Shown here piece after piece: positions 40,491 through 52,700 of a stretch of DNA of 64,000 nt. This stretch comes from Stenogyne calaminthoides (Eukaryota; Streptophyta; Magnoliopsida; Lamiales; Lamiaceae), in the NCBI GenBank assembly GCA_037126765.1, contig JBBCBC010000007.1, positions 27,227,667-27,291,666 of the forward strand. The letters run 5' to 3'. Within the stretch, counting starts at the first letter, position 1. Each line of letters opens with the position of its first letter. The notes beneath the pieces were generated by a model. That model had not been told where the DNA came from and ran no database searches. It saw only the letters and a program-made list of their open reading frames with translations. The position numbers were made by a program, and so were the translations under genes.

Positions 40491-42849
40491 TTGAGACATA
40501 TAGAGGACTTCAAGGCATTTCCGAAACATGGTTATAACAGGAAAACGGACACCCGAGTCAAAAGTTATGGCCAAAACAGTTTTCACCATCCAATTGCCAA
40601 AATCCCAATCGCCGTTTCCAGATCCTCCATCCGACATCGGTCATCCTTGCGATCAAAATTACAATAAGAACAAGCAAAACCCTACTACAAAGATTTTGTA
40701 AAAAAAATGCTTATACTACCCACTCATATTATCCGTTGGGAAAAACAATTACAATATCACACGAGGGTTGTGATAGAGAAAAATATTATAATACTATCCT
40801 GTGGGTTAGTTTTAGAGGGACGTCGAAGCTATGAGACATGTAGAGGACTTCAAGACATTTTCAAAACATTGTTATAACAGGAAAACGGACACCCGAGTCA
40901 AAAGTTATGGTCAAAATAGTTTTCACCATCCAATGGCCAAAACCCCAATCGCCGTTTCCAGATCCTCCATCCGACATCGGTCATCCTTGCGATCAAAATT
41001 TCAACAAGAACAAGCAAAACCCTACTATAGAGATCTATGAAAAAAAATGCCTATACTACCCACTCATATTATCCGTTGGGAAAAACGATTACAATATCAC
41101 ACGAGGCTTGCGATAGAGAAAAATATTATAATACTATCCGGTGGGTCAGTTTTAGAGGGACAGCGAAGCTGTGAGACAACTAGAGGACTTCAAGACGTTT
41201 TTGAGTCATGGTTATAATAGGAAAACGTACACCAGAGTCAACATTTATGGACAAAACAGTTTTCACCATCCAATGGCCAAAACCCCAATCGCCGTTTCCA
41301 GATCCTCCATCCGACATCGATCATCCTTGCGATCAAAATTGCAACAAGAACAAGCAAAACCCTAATACAGGGATCTATGAAACAAAATCCCTATACTACC
41401 CACTCATATTATCTGTTGGGAAAAACGGTTACAATATCACACGAGGGTTGCGATAGAGAAAAATATTATAATACTATCCGGTTGGTTAGTTTTAGAGGAA
41501 CGGCAAAGCTGTGACACTTGTAGAGGACTTCAAGACGTTTCCGAAACATGGTTATAACAGGAAAATGGACACCGGAGTCAAAAGTTATGGCCAAAACAGT
41601 TTTCACCATCCAATGGCCAAAATCCCAATCACCGTTTCCAGATCCTCTATCCGACATCGGTCATCCTTGCGATCAAAATTAAAATAAGAACAAGCAAAAC
41701 CCTACTACAATGGTCTTTGTAAAAAACATGCCTATACTACCCACTCATATTATCCGTTGGGAAAAACGATTACAATATCACACGAGGGTTGTGATAGAGA
41801 AAAATATTATAATACTATACTGTGGGTTAGTTTTAGAGGGACGTCGAAGCTATGAGACATGTAGGGGACTTCAAGACGTTTTAAAAACATGGTTATAACA
41901 GGAAAAGGGACACCCGAGTCAAAAGTTATTGTCAAAACAGTTTTCACCATCCAATGGCCAAAACCCCAATCGCCGTTTCCAGATCCTCCATCCGACATCG
42001 GTCATCCTTGCGATCAAAAATTACAATAAGAACAAGCAAAACCCTACGACAGTGATCTATGTAAAAAAAATGGCTATACTACCCACTCATATTATCCGTT
42101 GGGAAAAACGATTACAATATTACACGAGGGTTGTGATAGAGAAAAATATTATAATACTATCCGGTGGGTTAGTTTTAGAGGGACGTTGAAGCTATGAGAC
42201 ATGTAGAGGAGTTCAAGACGTTTTCAAAACATGGTTATAACAGGAAAACGGACACCCGAGTCAAAAGTTATGGTCAAAACAGTTTTCACCATCCAATGGC
42301 CAAAACCCCAATCGCCGTTTCCAGATCCTCCATCCGACATCGGTCATCCTTGCGATCAAAATTTCAACAAGAACAATCAAAACCCTACTATAGAGATCTA
42401 TGAAAAAAAAATGCGTACACTCATATTATCCGTTGGGAAAAACGATTACAATATCACACGAGGGTTGCGATAGAGAAAATTATTACAATACTATCCGGTG
42501 GGTTAATTTTAGAGGGACAACGAAGCTGTGAGACAACTAGAGGATTTCAAGACGTTTTTGAGTCATGTTTATAATGAGAAAACGTACACCTGAGTCAAAA
42601 TTTATGGCCAAAACAGATTTCACCATCCAATGGCCAAAACCCCAATCGCCGTTTCCAGATCCTCCATCCGACATCGATCATCCTTGCGATCAAAATTACA
42701 ACAAGAACAAGCAAAACCCTACTACAGTGATCTATGAAAAAAAAATGCCTATACTACCCACTCATATTATCTGTTGGGAAAAATGATTACAATATCACAC
42801 AAGGGTTGCGATATAGAAAAATATTATAATACTATCCGGTGGGTCAGTT

Positions 42850-45000
42850 TTAGAGGGACGACGAAGCTGTGAGACAACTAGAGGACTTCAAGACATTTCC
42901 GAATAATGGTTATAATAGGAAAACGGACACCCGAGTTAAAAGTTATGGCCAAAACAATTTTCACCATCCAATGGCCAAAACCCCAATCGCCGTTTCCTGA
43001 TCCTCCATCTGACATCGGTCATCCTTGCGATCAAAATTGCAACAAGAACAAGCAAAACCCTACTACAGTGATCTATGTAAAAAAAATGCCTATACTACCC
43101 TCTCATATTATCCGTTGGGAAAAATAATTACAATATTACACGAGGGTTGCGATAGAGAAAAATATTATAATACTATCCGGTGGGTCAGTTTTAGAGGGAC
43201 GACGAAGCTGTGAGACAACTAGAGGACTTCAAGACATTTCAAAATAATGGTTATAATAGGAAAACGGACACCGAAAGTTAAAAAGTTATGGCCAAAACAA
43301 TTTTCACCATCCAATGGCCAAAAACCCAATCGCCGTTTCCAGATCCTCCATCCGACATCGGTCATCCTTTGCGATCAAAATTACAACAAGAACAAGCAAA
43401 ACCCTACTACAGTGATCTATGTAAAAAAAATGCCTATACTACCCTCTCATATTATCCGTTGGGAAATATAATTACAATATTACACGAGGGTTGCGATAGA
43501 GAACAATATTATAACACTATCCGGTGGGTCAGTTTTAGAGGTACGACGAAGCTGTGAGACAACTAGAGGAATTCAAGACGTTTCCGAATAATGGTTATAA
43601 TAGGAAAACGGACACCCGAAATCAAAAGTTATGGCCAAAAACAGTTTTCACCATCCAATGGCCAAAACCCCAATCGCCGCTTTCTAGATCCTCCATCCGA
43701 CATCGGGCCATCCTTGCGATCAAAATTTCAACAAGAGCAAGCAAAACCCTACTACAGAGATCTATGAAAAAAAATGCCTATACTATCCTCTCATATTATT
43801 CGTTGGGAAAAATAATTACAATATTACACGACGGTTGCGATAGAGAAAAATATTATAATACTATCCGGTGGGTCAGTTTTAGAGGGACGACGGTTTGTGA
43901 GACAACTAGAGGACTTCAAGACATTTCCGAAACATGGTTATAATAGGAAAACGGACACCCGAGTTAAAAGTTATGGCCAAAACAATTTTCACCATCCAAT
44001 GGCCAAAACCCCAATCGCCGTTTCCAGATCCTCCATCCGACATCGGTCATCCTTGCGATCAAAATTACAACAAGAACAAGCAAAACCCTACTACAATGAT
44101 CTATGAAAAAAAAAATGCCTATACTACCCTCTCATATTATCCGTTGGGAAATATAATTACAATATTACACGAGGGTTGCGATAGAGAACAATATTATAAC
44201 ACTATCCGGTGGGTCAGTTTTAGAGGTACGACGAAGCTGTGAGACAACTAGAGGAATTCAAGACGTTTCCGAATAATGGTTATAATAGGAAAACGGACAC
44301 CCGAGTCAAAAGTTATGGCCAAAACAGTTTTCACCATCCAATGGCCAAAACCCCAATCGCCGTTTCTAGATCCTCCATCCGACATCGGTCATCCTTGCGA
44401 TCAAAATTTCAACAAGAGCAAGCAAAACCCTACTACAGAGATCTATGAAAAAAAATGCCTATACTATCCTCTCATATTATTCGTTGGGAAAAATAATTAC
44501 AATATTACACGAGGGTTGCGATAGAGAAAAATATTATAATACTATCCGGTGGGTCAGTTTTAGAGGGACGACGAAGCTGTGAGACAACTAGAGGACTTCA
44601 AGACATTTCCGAATAATGGTTATAATAGGAAAACGGACACCCGAGTTAAAAGTTATGGCCAAAACAATTTTCACCATCCAATGGCCAAAACCCCAATCGC
44701 CGTTTCCTGATCCTCCATCTGACATCGGTCATCCTTGCGATCAAAATTGCAACAAGAACAAGCAAAACCCTACTACAGTGATCTATGTAAAAAAAATGCC
44801 TATACTACCCTCTCATATTATCCGTTGGGAAAAATAATTACAATATTACACGAGGGTTGCGATAGAGAACAATATTATAACACTATCCGGTGGGTAAGTT
44901 TTAGAGGTACGACGAAGCTGTGAGACAACTAGAGGAATTCAAGACGTTTCCGAATAATGGTTATAATAGGAAAACGGACACCCGAGTCAAAAGTTATGGC
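42850..45000 (+). repeat. Five-monomer duplication (offset about 1,710 bp) with nested dimer
   Basis: Monomers at 42,906 and 44,616 match at 1,710 bp, including CTGATCCTCCATCTGAC. Monomers at 43,554 and 44,239 match at 685 bp, with GAACAATATTATAACAC. The group shares GAGACAACTAGAGG, CCGAATAATGG and ATATTACACGAGGG. Three monomers contain GAATTC in CTAGAGGAATTCAAGACG (about 43,567, 44,252 and 44,936), so EcoRI would cut this part at intervals of about 684-685 bp. Confidence 0.75.
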
Positions 45001-45650
45001 CAAAACAGTTTTCACCATCCAATGGCCAAAACCCCAATCGCCGTTTCCAGATCCTCCATCCGACATCGGTCATCCTTGTGATCAAAATTACAACAAGAAC
45101 AAGCAAAACACTACTACAGTGCTCTATGTAAAAAAAATGCCTATACTACCAACTCATATTATCCGTTGGGAAAAACGATTACAATATCACACGAGGGTTG
45201 CGATACATAAAAATATTATAATACTATCCGGTGGGTCAGTTTTAGAGGGACGGCGAAGATTTGATACATGTAGAGGACATCAAGGCGTTTCCGAAACATG
45301 GTTATAACAGGAAAACGTACAACCGAGTCAAAAGTTATTGCCAAAATAGTTTTCACCATCCAATGGCTAAAATCCCAATCGCCGTTTCCAGATCCACCAT
45401 CCGACATCGGTCATCCTTGCCATCAAAATTACAATAAGAACAAGCAAAACCCTACTATAGTGATCTATGTAAAAAAAATGCCTATACTACCCACTCATAT
45501 TATCCGTTGGGAAAAACGATTACAATATCACACGAGGGTTGTGATAGAGAAAAATATTATAATACTATCCGGTGGGTTACCATTAGACATGTAGAGGACT
45601 TCAAGACGTTTTCAAAACATGGTTATAACAGGAAAACGGACACCCGAGTC

Positions 45651-45655
45651 AAAAG
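45651..45655. repeat. Target-site duplication of LTR-C, left copy (AAAAG)
   Basis: AAAAG directly precedes the TG start of LTR-C and belongs to the satellite word GAGTCAAAAGTTATGG. The right copy at 47,415-47,419 is followed by TTATGG, the exact continuation of that word. Confidence 0.85.
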
Positions 45656-46500
45656 TGTTGGGATATTTTAGTTTTGATAAATTATGCCAAAACATTATTA
45701 ATCTTCCATTATTCAATCGTCATCGAATTTATCAAATAACAAGTTAAGGGGGAAACGAAAAGAACCAATTGAGGGGAACTCACGAAAATCGATCAGAAGA
45801 AGATCGAGATCGACGAGGTCGACACAAAATGATCGAGATCGATGAGTTAGATGAGTTCGAGTCAACCCAATGATCCATCACAAAATCAGTTGTGAAGAAA
45901 AGCTAAAGCCAAAGAAATGTAAAGACTTCAGGTTGACATGTAGATCGTAAGATGAGCATATGGTTATAGAGGAAATTAGACGTCCATCAAAAGTTATAGA
46001 TATGAACAACTTCATATCCAACTTGATGTAAACCCCAATCGATGTTATCCTCGAGATGATCCATCCAAATATGTTGATCCTATACAACCAAAATTACAAC
46101 AAGAACAAGAAAAAATCGAAAGCTCGAGTCAATGTGAAAAAATGTCTATACTACCCAGAGATTATCCAAGGGAAAAATGTATATCAAATCGTATAAGGTC
46201 CGAGAAAAGAAGTATAATACTATCAAGAAAAAAATTTTACTCAATGAAACCCTCAAGAACCAAGGCTCCAAAAAGGTTATAACCCATGGCTCGGAAAACC
46301 CAACAAGACTAAGATGATAGAATACACTAAGACTCAAATAGACATCAACTCAAATGACATCAAGACTAAGATAAACTCAAGACTCATAGATCCCGAGACT
46401 CGGAAGAAACTAAAGAATATAACCTTTAGATTCGACGTGGACCAAAAGAGGAAGACGACAATCTATAAAAAAAAATGCAAAAAACCCACGAGTATATTAT

Positions 46501-46553
46501 AGATTTGAATGTGATTCTCTCCAATGGTAACATTCAAATCTACACTATAAATA
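46501..46553 (+). promoter_or_regulatory. LTR-C core promoter: TATA box with adjacent palindrome
   Basis: Perfect 12-bp inverted repeat AGATTTGAATGT (46,501-46,512) and ACATTCAAATCT (46,530-46,541), 17-nt loop, then ACAC and TATAAATA at 46,546-46,553. Stem position 1 is A:T here and G:C in LTR-A and LTR-B, so pairing is kept. Transcription would start about 30 bp downstream, by analogy with plant TATA promoters. Confidence 0.7.
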
Positions 46554-46968
46554 CAAGTTCTTCCTTCATTATCAAGAGGGATGCGTGAGAAAAGTGTGTG
46601 AAAAAACACCATCGATGACTTCTGAGACTAAGAAGATATGGGTTCCAATAGTTCCCGACCAAGGTCGTGTTCCGGATGATGCGAGTCCCGAAATATGGCC
46701 CGATCATATAAACGGCTAAGGCATTCAACACAACTCACAGCCAAATCATCGAGCATCTCCACCATAGAACACAGAGCAAGAAATACACGATATATTCAAA
46801 AAGAACAAGCCCTAAATCTAAGCACAAATGTAATATCCTAAGCTTAGAGAAATTTTTCCATCCTTAGCATTTGAGGCTAAACAAATGTAAGGGAAAATCT
46901 CAACCTAGTTGGAAACCAAACAAACCTTTACCCAAACTCAAAGTTAGGTTAAGTTTGTAGGTGAAAAT

Positions 46969-47130
46969 AACTTCGGTAAACATCTATAGGCAATCCCGTG
47001 AGGGTGATAAGTCCCGCTTCAGTGTGAACTCGGTAAACATCTATCGGCAATCCCATGAGGATGATAAGTCCCGCTTGAGTGTGAACTTGGTAAACATCAA
47101 TCGGCAATCCTGTTAGGGTGATAAGTCCCC
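46969..47130 (+). repeat. 57-58 bp minisatellite inside LTR-C (about 2.8 units)
   Basis: Units start at 46,969 (58 bp), 47,027 (57 bp) and 47,084 (partial). Each has GGTAAACATC, GGCAATCC, GGTGATAAGTCCC (GATGATAAGTCCC in the second) and, in the complete ones, AGTGTGAAC at the boundary. LTR-B keeps one recognisable core near 23,215. LTR-A has complementary pieces near 21,035-21,180, including GTAGTTTACTAACTCAA twice, 45 bp apart. It follows the presumed R/U5 part of the LTR. Confidence 0.85.
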
Positions 47131-47414
47131 ATCCAAGTTCCAAAAAGGTGCCCCCATTTCCAGATTAAGGGAAGAGTGGATGTAGGGTGGGTTTCAAAAT
47201 TACAACCACTATAAAATATCGTGTGTTCTTTATGAAAAAAAAATGTTTATACTTGTCATATGCATTCGATTATAAGCAAAACAACACACATCGTTCTTAA
47301 AACGAAAAATTTGGTATCACCATACCCTCACCCCTGTTTTATATGCATCACATGTCATAGTTTGCTTCCGCAAGCGCAAAATTGGGTTTTCTCCTTAAAA
47401 AATCGGCACCATCA

Positions 47415-47419
47415 AAAAG
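47415..47419. repeat. Target-site duplication of LTR-C, right copy (AAAAG)
   Basis: AAAAG directly follows the CA end of LTR-C and continues into TTATGGTCAAAACAG, restoring the satellite reading phase of the interrupted monomer. Confidence 0.85.
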
Positions 47420-49749
47420 TTATGGTCAAAACAGTTTTCACCATCCAATGGCCAAAACCCCAATCGCCGTTTCCAGATCCTCCATCCGACATCGGTCATC
47501 CTTGCGATCAAAATTTCAACAAGAACAAGCAAAACCCTACTACAGAGATCTATGAAAAAAAAATGCCTATACTACCCACTCATATTATCCGTTGGGAAAA
47601 ACGATTACAATATCACACGAGGGTTGCGATAGAGAAAAATATTATAATACTATCCTGTGGGTCAGTTTTAGAGGGACGGCAAAGCTATGAGACAACTAGA
47701 GGACTTCAAGACGTTTTTGAGTCATGGTTATAATATGAAAACGTACACCCGAGTCAAAATTTATGGCCAAAACAGTTTTCACCATACAATAGCCAAAACC
47801 CCAATCGCCGTTTCCAGATCCTCCATCCGACATCGATCATCCTTGCGATCAAAATTACAACTAGAATGAGCAAAACCCTACTACATTGATCTATGAAAAA
47901 AAAATGTCTATACTACCCACTCATATTATCCGTTGGGAAAAACGATTACAGTATCACACGAGGGTTGCGATAGAGAAAAATATTATAATACTATCCGGTG
48001 GGTCAGTTTTTGAGTGACGGTGAAGCTGTGACACATGTAGAGAACTACAAGACATTTCCGAAACATGGTTATAAAAGGAAAATGGACACTCGAGTCAAAA
48101 GTTATGGCCAAAACAGTTTTCACCATCCAATGGCCAAAACTCCAATCACCGTTTCCAGATCCTCCGTCCGACATCGGTCATCCTTGCGATCAAAATTTCA
48201 ACAAGAACAAGCAAACCCTACTACAGTGATCTATGAAAAAAATACATATACTACCCACTCATATTATCCGTTGGGAAAAACGATTACAATATCACATTAG
48301 GGTTGCGATAGAGAAAAATATTATAATATTATCCAGTGAGTCTGTTTTAGAGTGATGAGGAAGCTGTGAGTCATGTAGAGAACATCAAGAAGTTTCCGAA
48401 ACATGGTTATAACAGGAAAACGGACACCCGAGTCAAAAGTTATTGCCAAAATAGTTTTCTCCATTCAATGGCCAAAACCCCAATCGCCTTTTCCAGATCC
48501 TCCATCCGACATCGGTCATCCTTGCGTTCAAAATTACAACAAGAACAAGCAAAACCCTACTACAGTGATCTATGAAAAAAAAATGCCAATACTACCGACT
48601 CATATTATCCGTTGGGAAAAAACGATTACAATATCACACGAGGGTTGCGATAGAGAAAAATATTATAACACTATCCGGTGGGTAAGTTTTAGAGGAACGG
48701 CGAAGCTGTAAGACAACTAGAGGACTTCAAGACGTTTCCGAATCATGGTTATAATAGAAAAACGGACACACAAGTCAAAAGTTATGGCCAAAACAGTTTT
48801 CACCATCCAATGGACAAAACCCTAATCGTCGTTTCCAGATCCTCTATCCGACATCGGTCATCCTTGTAATCAAAATTACATCAAGAACAAGCAAACCCCT
48901 ACTACAGTGATCAATGAAAAAAAAATGCCTATACTACCCACTCATATTATCCGTTGGAAAAAACGATTACAATATCACACGAGGGTTGCGATAGAGAAAA
49001 ATATTTTAATACTATCTGGTGGGTCAGTTTCGAATGACGCCGAAGCTATGAGACATGTAGAGGACTTTAAGACGTTTCTGAAACATGGTTATAACAGGAA
49101 AACGGACACCTGAGTCAAAAGTTATGGCCAAAACAGTTTTCACCATCCAATGGCCAAAACCCCAATCGCCGTTTACAGATCCTCCATCTGACATCGGTCA
49201 TCCTTGCGATCAAAATTATAACAAGAACAAGAAAAACCCTACTACAGTGATCTATGAAAAAAAATTTGCCTATACTACCCACTCATATAATCCGTTGGGA
49301 AAAACGATTATAATATCACACGAGGGTTGCGATAGAGAAAAATATTATAATACTATCTGGTGGATCAATTTCAAAGACGACGAAGCTGTGACACATGTAG
49401 AGGACTTCAAGACGTTTCCGAAACAAGGTTATAACTGGAAAATGGACACCCGAGTTAAAAGTTATGGCCATAACAGTTTTCACCATCCAATGACCAAAAC
49501 CCCAATAGTCATTTCCAGATCCTCCATCCGACATCGGTCATCCTTGCGATCAAATTACAATAAGAACAAGCAGAACCCTACTACAGTGATCTATGTAAAA
49601 AAAATGCCTATACTACCCACTCATATTATCCGTTGGGAAAAACGATTACAATATCACACGAGGGTTGCGATAGAGAAAAATATTATAATACTATCTGGTG
49701 AGTCAGTTTCGAATGACGCCGAAGCTGTGAGACATGTAGAGGACTTTAA

Positions 49750-52700
49750 GACGTTTCCGAAACATGGTTATAACAGGAAAACGGACACCTGAGTCAAAAG
49801 TTATGGCCAAAAAAGTTTTCACCATCCAATGGCCAAAACCCCAATCACCGTTTCCAGATCCTCCATCTGACATCGGTCATCCTTGCGATCAAAATTATAA
49901 AAAGAACAAGAAAAACCCTACTACAGTGATCTATGAAATTTTTTTTGCCTATACTACCCACTCATATAATCCGTTGGGAAAAACAATTATAATATCACAC
50001 GAGGGTTGCGATAGAGAAAAATATTATAATACTATCTGATGGATCAGTTTCGAATGACGGCGAAGCTATGAGACATGTAGAGGACTTCAAGACGTTTCCG
50101 AAACATGGTTATAACTGGAAAACCGACACATGAGTCAAAAGTTATGGCCAAAACAGTTTTCACCATCCAATGGCCAAAACCCCAATCACCGTTTCCAGAT
50201 CCTCCATCCGACATCGGTCATCCTTGCGATCAAAATTATAACAAGAACAAGAAAAACCCTACTACAGTGATCTATGAATACCTATACTACCCACTCATAT
50301 AATCCGTTGGGAAAAACAATTATAATATCACACGAGGGTTGCGATAGAGAAAAATATTATAATACTATCTGGTGGATCAGTTTCGAATGACGGCGAAGCT
50401 GTGAGACATGTAGAGGACTTCAAGACGTTTCTGAAACATGGTTATAACTGGAAAATGGACACCCGAGTTAAAAGTTGTGGCCAAAATTTTCACCATCCAA
50501 TGACCAAAACCCCAATCGCCATTTCCAGATCCTCCATCCGACATCGGTCATCCTTGCGATCAAAATTACAACAAGAACAAGCAAAACCCTACTACAGTGA
50601 TCTATGAAAAAAAATGCCTATACTACCCACTCATATTATCCGTTGGGAAACACGATTACAATATCACACGAGGGTTGCGATAGAGAAAAATATTATAATA
50701 CTATCCGGTGGACATGTTTTAGTGGGACGGCGAACTGTGAGACATGTAAAGGACTTCAAGACGTTTCCGAAACATGGTTATAACAGGAAAATGGACACCT
50801 GAGTCAAAAGTTATGGCAAAAACAGTTTTCACCATCCAATGGCCAACACCCCAATCGCCGTTTCCAGATCATCCATCCGACATCGGTCATCATTGCAATC
50901 AAAATTACAACAAGAACAAGGGAAACCCTACTACAGTGATCTATGAAAAAAAAATGCCTATACTACCCACTCATATTATCTGTTGGGAAAAACGATTACA
51001 ATATCACACGAGGGTTGCGATAGAGAAAAATATTATAATACTATCCGGTAGGTAAGTTTTAGAGGAACGGCGAAGCTGTGAGACATGTAGAGGACATCAA
51101 GACGTTTCCGAAACATGGTTATAATAGTAAAATTGACACCCGAGTCAAAAGTTATGGCCAAAACAGTTTTCACCATCCAATGGCCAAAACCCAATCGCCG
51201 TTTCCACATCCTCCATCCGACATCGGCTATCCATGCGATCAAAATTACAACAAGAACAAGCAAAACCCTACTACAGTGATCTATAAAAAAATGCCTATAT
51301 TACCCACTCATATTATCCGTTGGGAAAAACTATTACAATATCACACGAGGGTTGCGATAGAGAAAAATATTATAATACTATCCGGTGAGTCAGTTTTAGA
51401 GTTACGGCAAAGCTGTGAGACTTGTAGAGGACTTCAAGACGTTTTCGAAACATGGTTATAACAGGAAAAATGACACCCGAGTCAAAAGTTATGGTCAAAA
51501 CAGTTTTAATAATCCAATGGCCAAACCCCCAATCGCCGTTTCCAGATCCTCCATCCGACATCGGTCATCCTTGCGATCAAAATTACAACAAGAACAAGCA
51601 AAACCCTACTACAGTGATCTATGAAAAAAAAAATGTCTGTACTACCCACTCATATTATCCGTAGGGAAAAACGATTACAATATCACACGAGGGTTACGAT
51701 ACAAAAAAATATTATAATACTATCCGGTGGGTCAATTTTAGCGGGATGGCGAAGCTGTAAGACAACAAGAGGACTTCAAGACATTTCTGAATCATGGTTA
51801 TAATTGACACCCGAAAAAAGTTAGACAAAAAACAAAACCTCAATCCCCAAAACCCCAATCCCGGATCCTCCATCCGACATAGGTCATCCTTGCGATCAAA
51901 ATTACAACAAGAACATGCAAAACCCTACTACAGTGATCTATGAAAAAAAATGCATATACTACCCACTCATATTATCTGTTGGGAAAAACGATTACAATAT
52001 CACATGAGGGTTGTGATAGAGAAAAATATTATAATACTATTCGTTAGGTCAGTTTTAGAGGTACGACAAAGCTGTGGGACATGTAGAGGACTTCAACACA
52101 TTTCCGAAACATGGTTATAATAGGAAAATAGACACCCGAGTCAAAAGTTATGGCCAAAACAGTTTTCACCATCCAATGGCCAAAACACCAATCGCTGTTT
52201 CAAGATCATCCATCCGACATCGGTCATCATTGCGATCAAAATTACAACAAGAACAAGTAAAACCCTACTACAGTGATCTATGAAAAAAAAATGTCTATAC
52301 TACCCACTCATATTATCCGTTGGGAAAAACGAAATACAATATCACACGAGGGTTGCGATAGAGAAAAATATTATAATACTATCCGGTGGGTAAGTTTTAG
52401 AGGAACGTCAAAGTTGTGACATATGTAGAGGACTTCAAGACGTTTCCGAAACATGTTTATAACAGGAAAATGGACACCCGAGTTAAAAGTTATGGCCAAA
52501 ACAGTTTTCAAAATCCAATGACCAAAACCCAAATCGCCATTTCCAGATCCTCCATCCGACATCGGTCATCCTTGCGATCAAAATTACAACAAAAACAAGC
52601 AGAACCCTACTACAGTGATCTGTGTAAAAAAATGCCTATACTACCTACTCATATTATCCGTTGGGAAAAACGATTATAATATCACACGAGGGTTGCGATA

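Larger units (their letters stand above)
23396..45655 (+). repeat. 340-bp satellite array, block 2 (about 65 monomers)
   Basis: Same monomer and orientation as block 1. From 23.4 to 30 kb most monomers keep GTAGACGAC, GAAACAAGG and CGCTCATCC. From about 30 to 36 kb monomers become indel-rich and many are shortened. From about 36 kb onward CGGTCATCC and GTAGAGGAC become usual, GGTTATAACAGG becomes common, and a GAGACAACTAGAGG variant of the landmark clusters around 41-45 kb. The block ends at the AAAAG that forms the left target-site duplication of LTR-C. No gene is visible in it. Confidence 0.95.
45656..47414 (+). mobile_element. LTR-C: solo LTR (1,759 bp), Ty1/copia Sirevirus-like
   Basis: The element starts TGTTGGGATATTTTAGTTTT and ends GGCACCATCA, giving TG...CA termini with a short imperfect inverted end (TGTTGG/CCATCA). 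It is flanked by the 5-bp direct repeat AAAAG and interrupts a satellite monomer at one point in its phase. These are the marks of LTR-retrotransposon integration. No second LTR, primer-binding site or coding region is present, so it is best read as a solo LTR left by LTR-LTR recombination. A TATA box at 46,546-46,553, a palindrome just upstream, and a 57-58 bp minisatellite at 46,969-47,130 lie inside. Family assignment rests on LTR style (TGTTGG start, TTTTGAT..ATGCCAAA, AAGTTAAGGGGGAA). The body contains satellite-like words in satellite order near 45,925-46,230, 46,275-46,500 and 47,150-47,240, so its exact sequence is doubtful. Confidence 0.85.

Noticed and set aside
45656..47414. The idea that the satellite arose from this LTR.
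   Set aside because: Satellite words lie at different LTR positions in copies B and C and keep the host array's spacing, so common ancestry is less likely than local mixing. Distant LTR copies would settle it.
49085..49792. A 235-codon ORF, the longest in the window.
   Set aside because: It simply crosses two adjacent monomers whose lengths happen to keep the frame. Its peptide is the same satellite translation twice.
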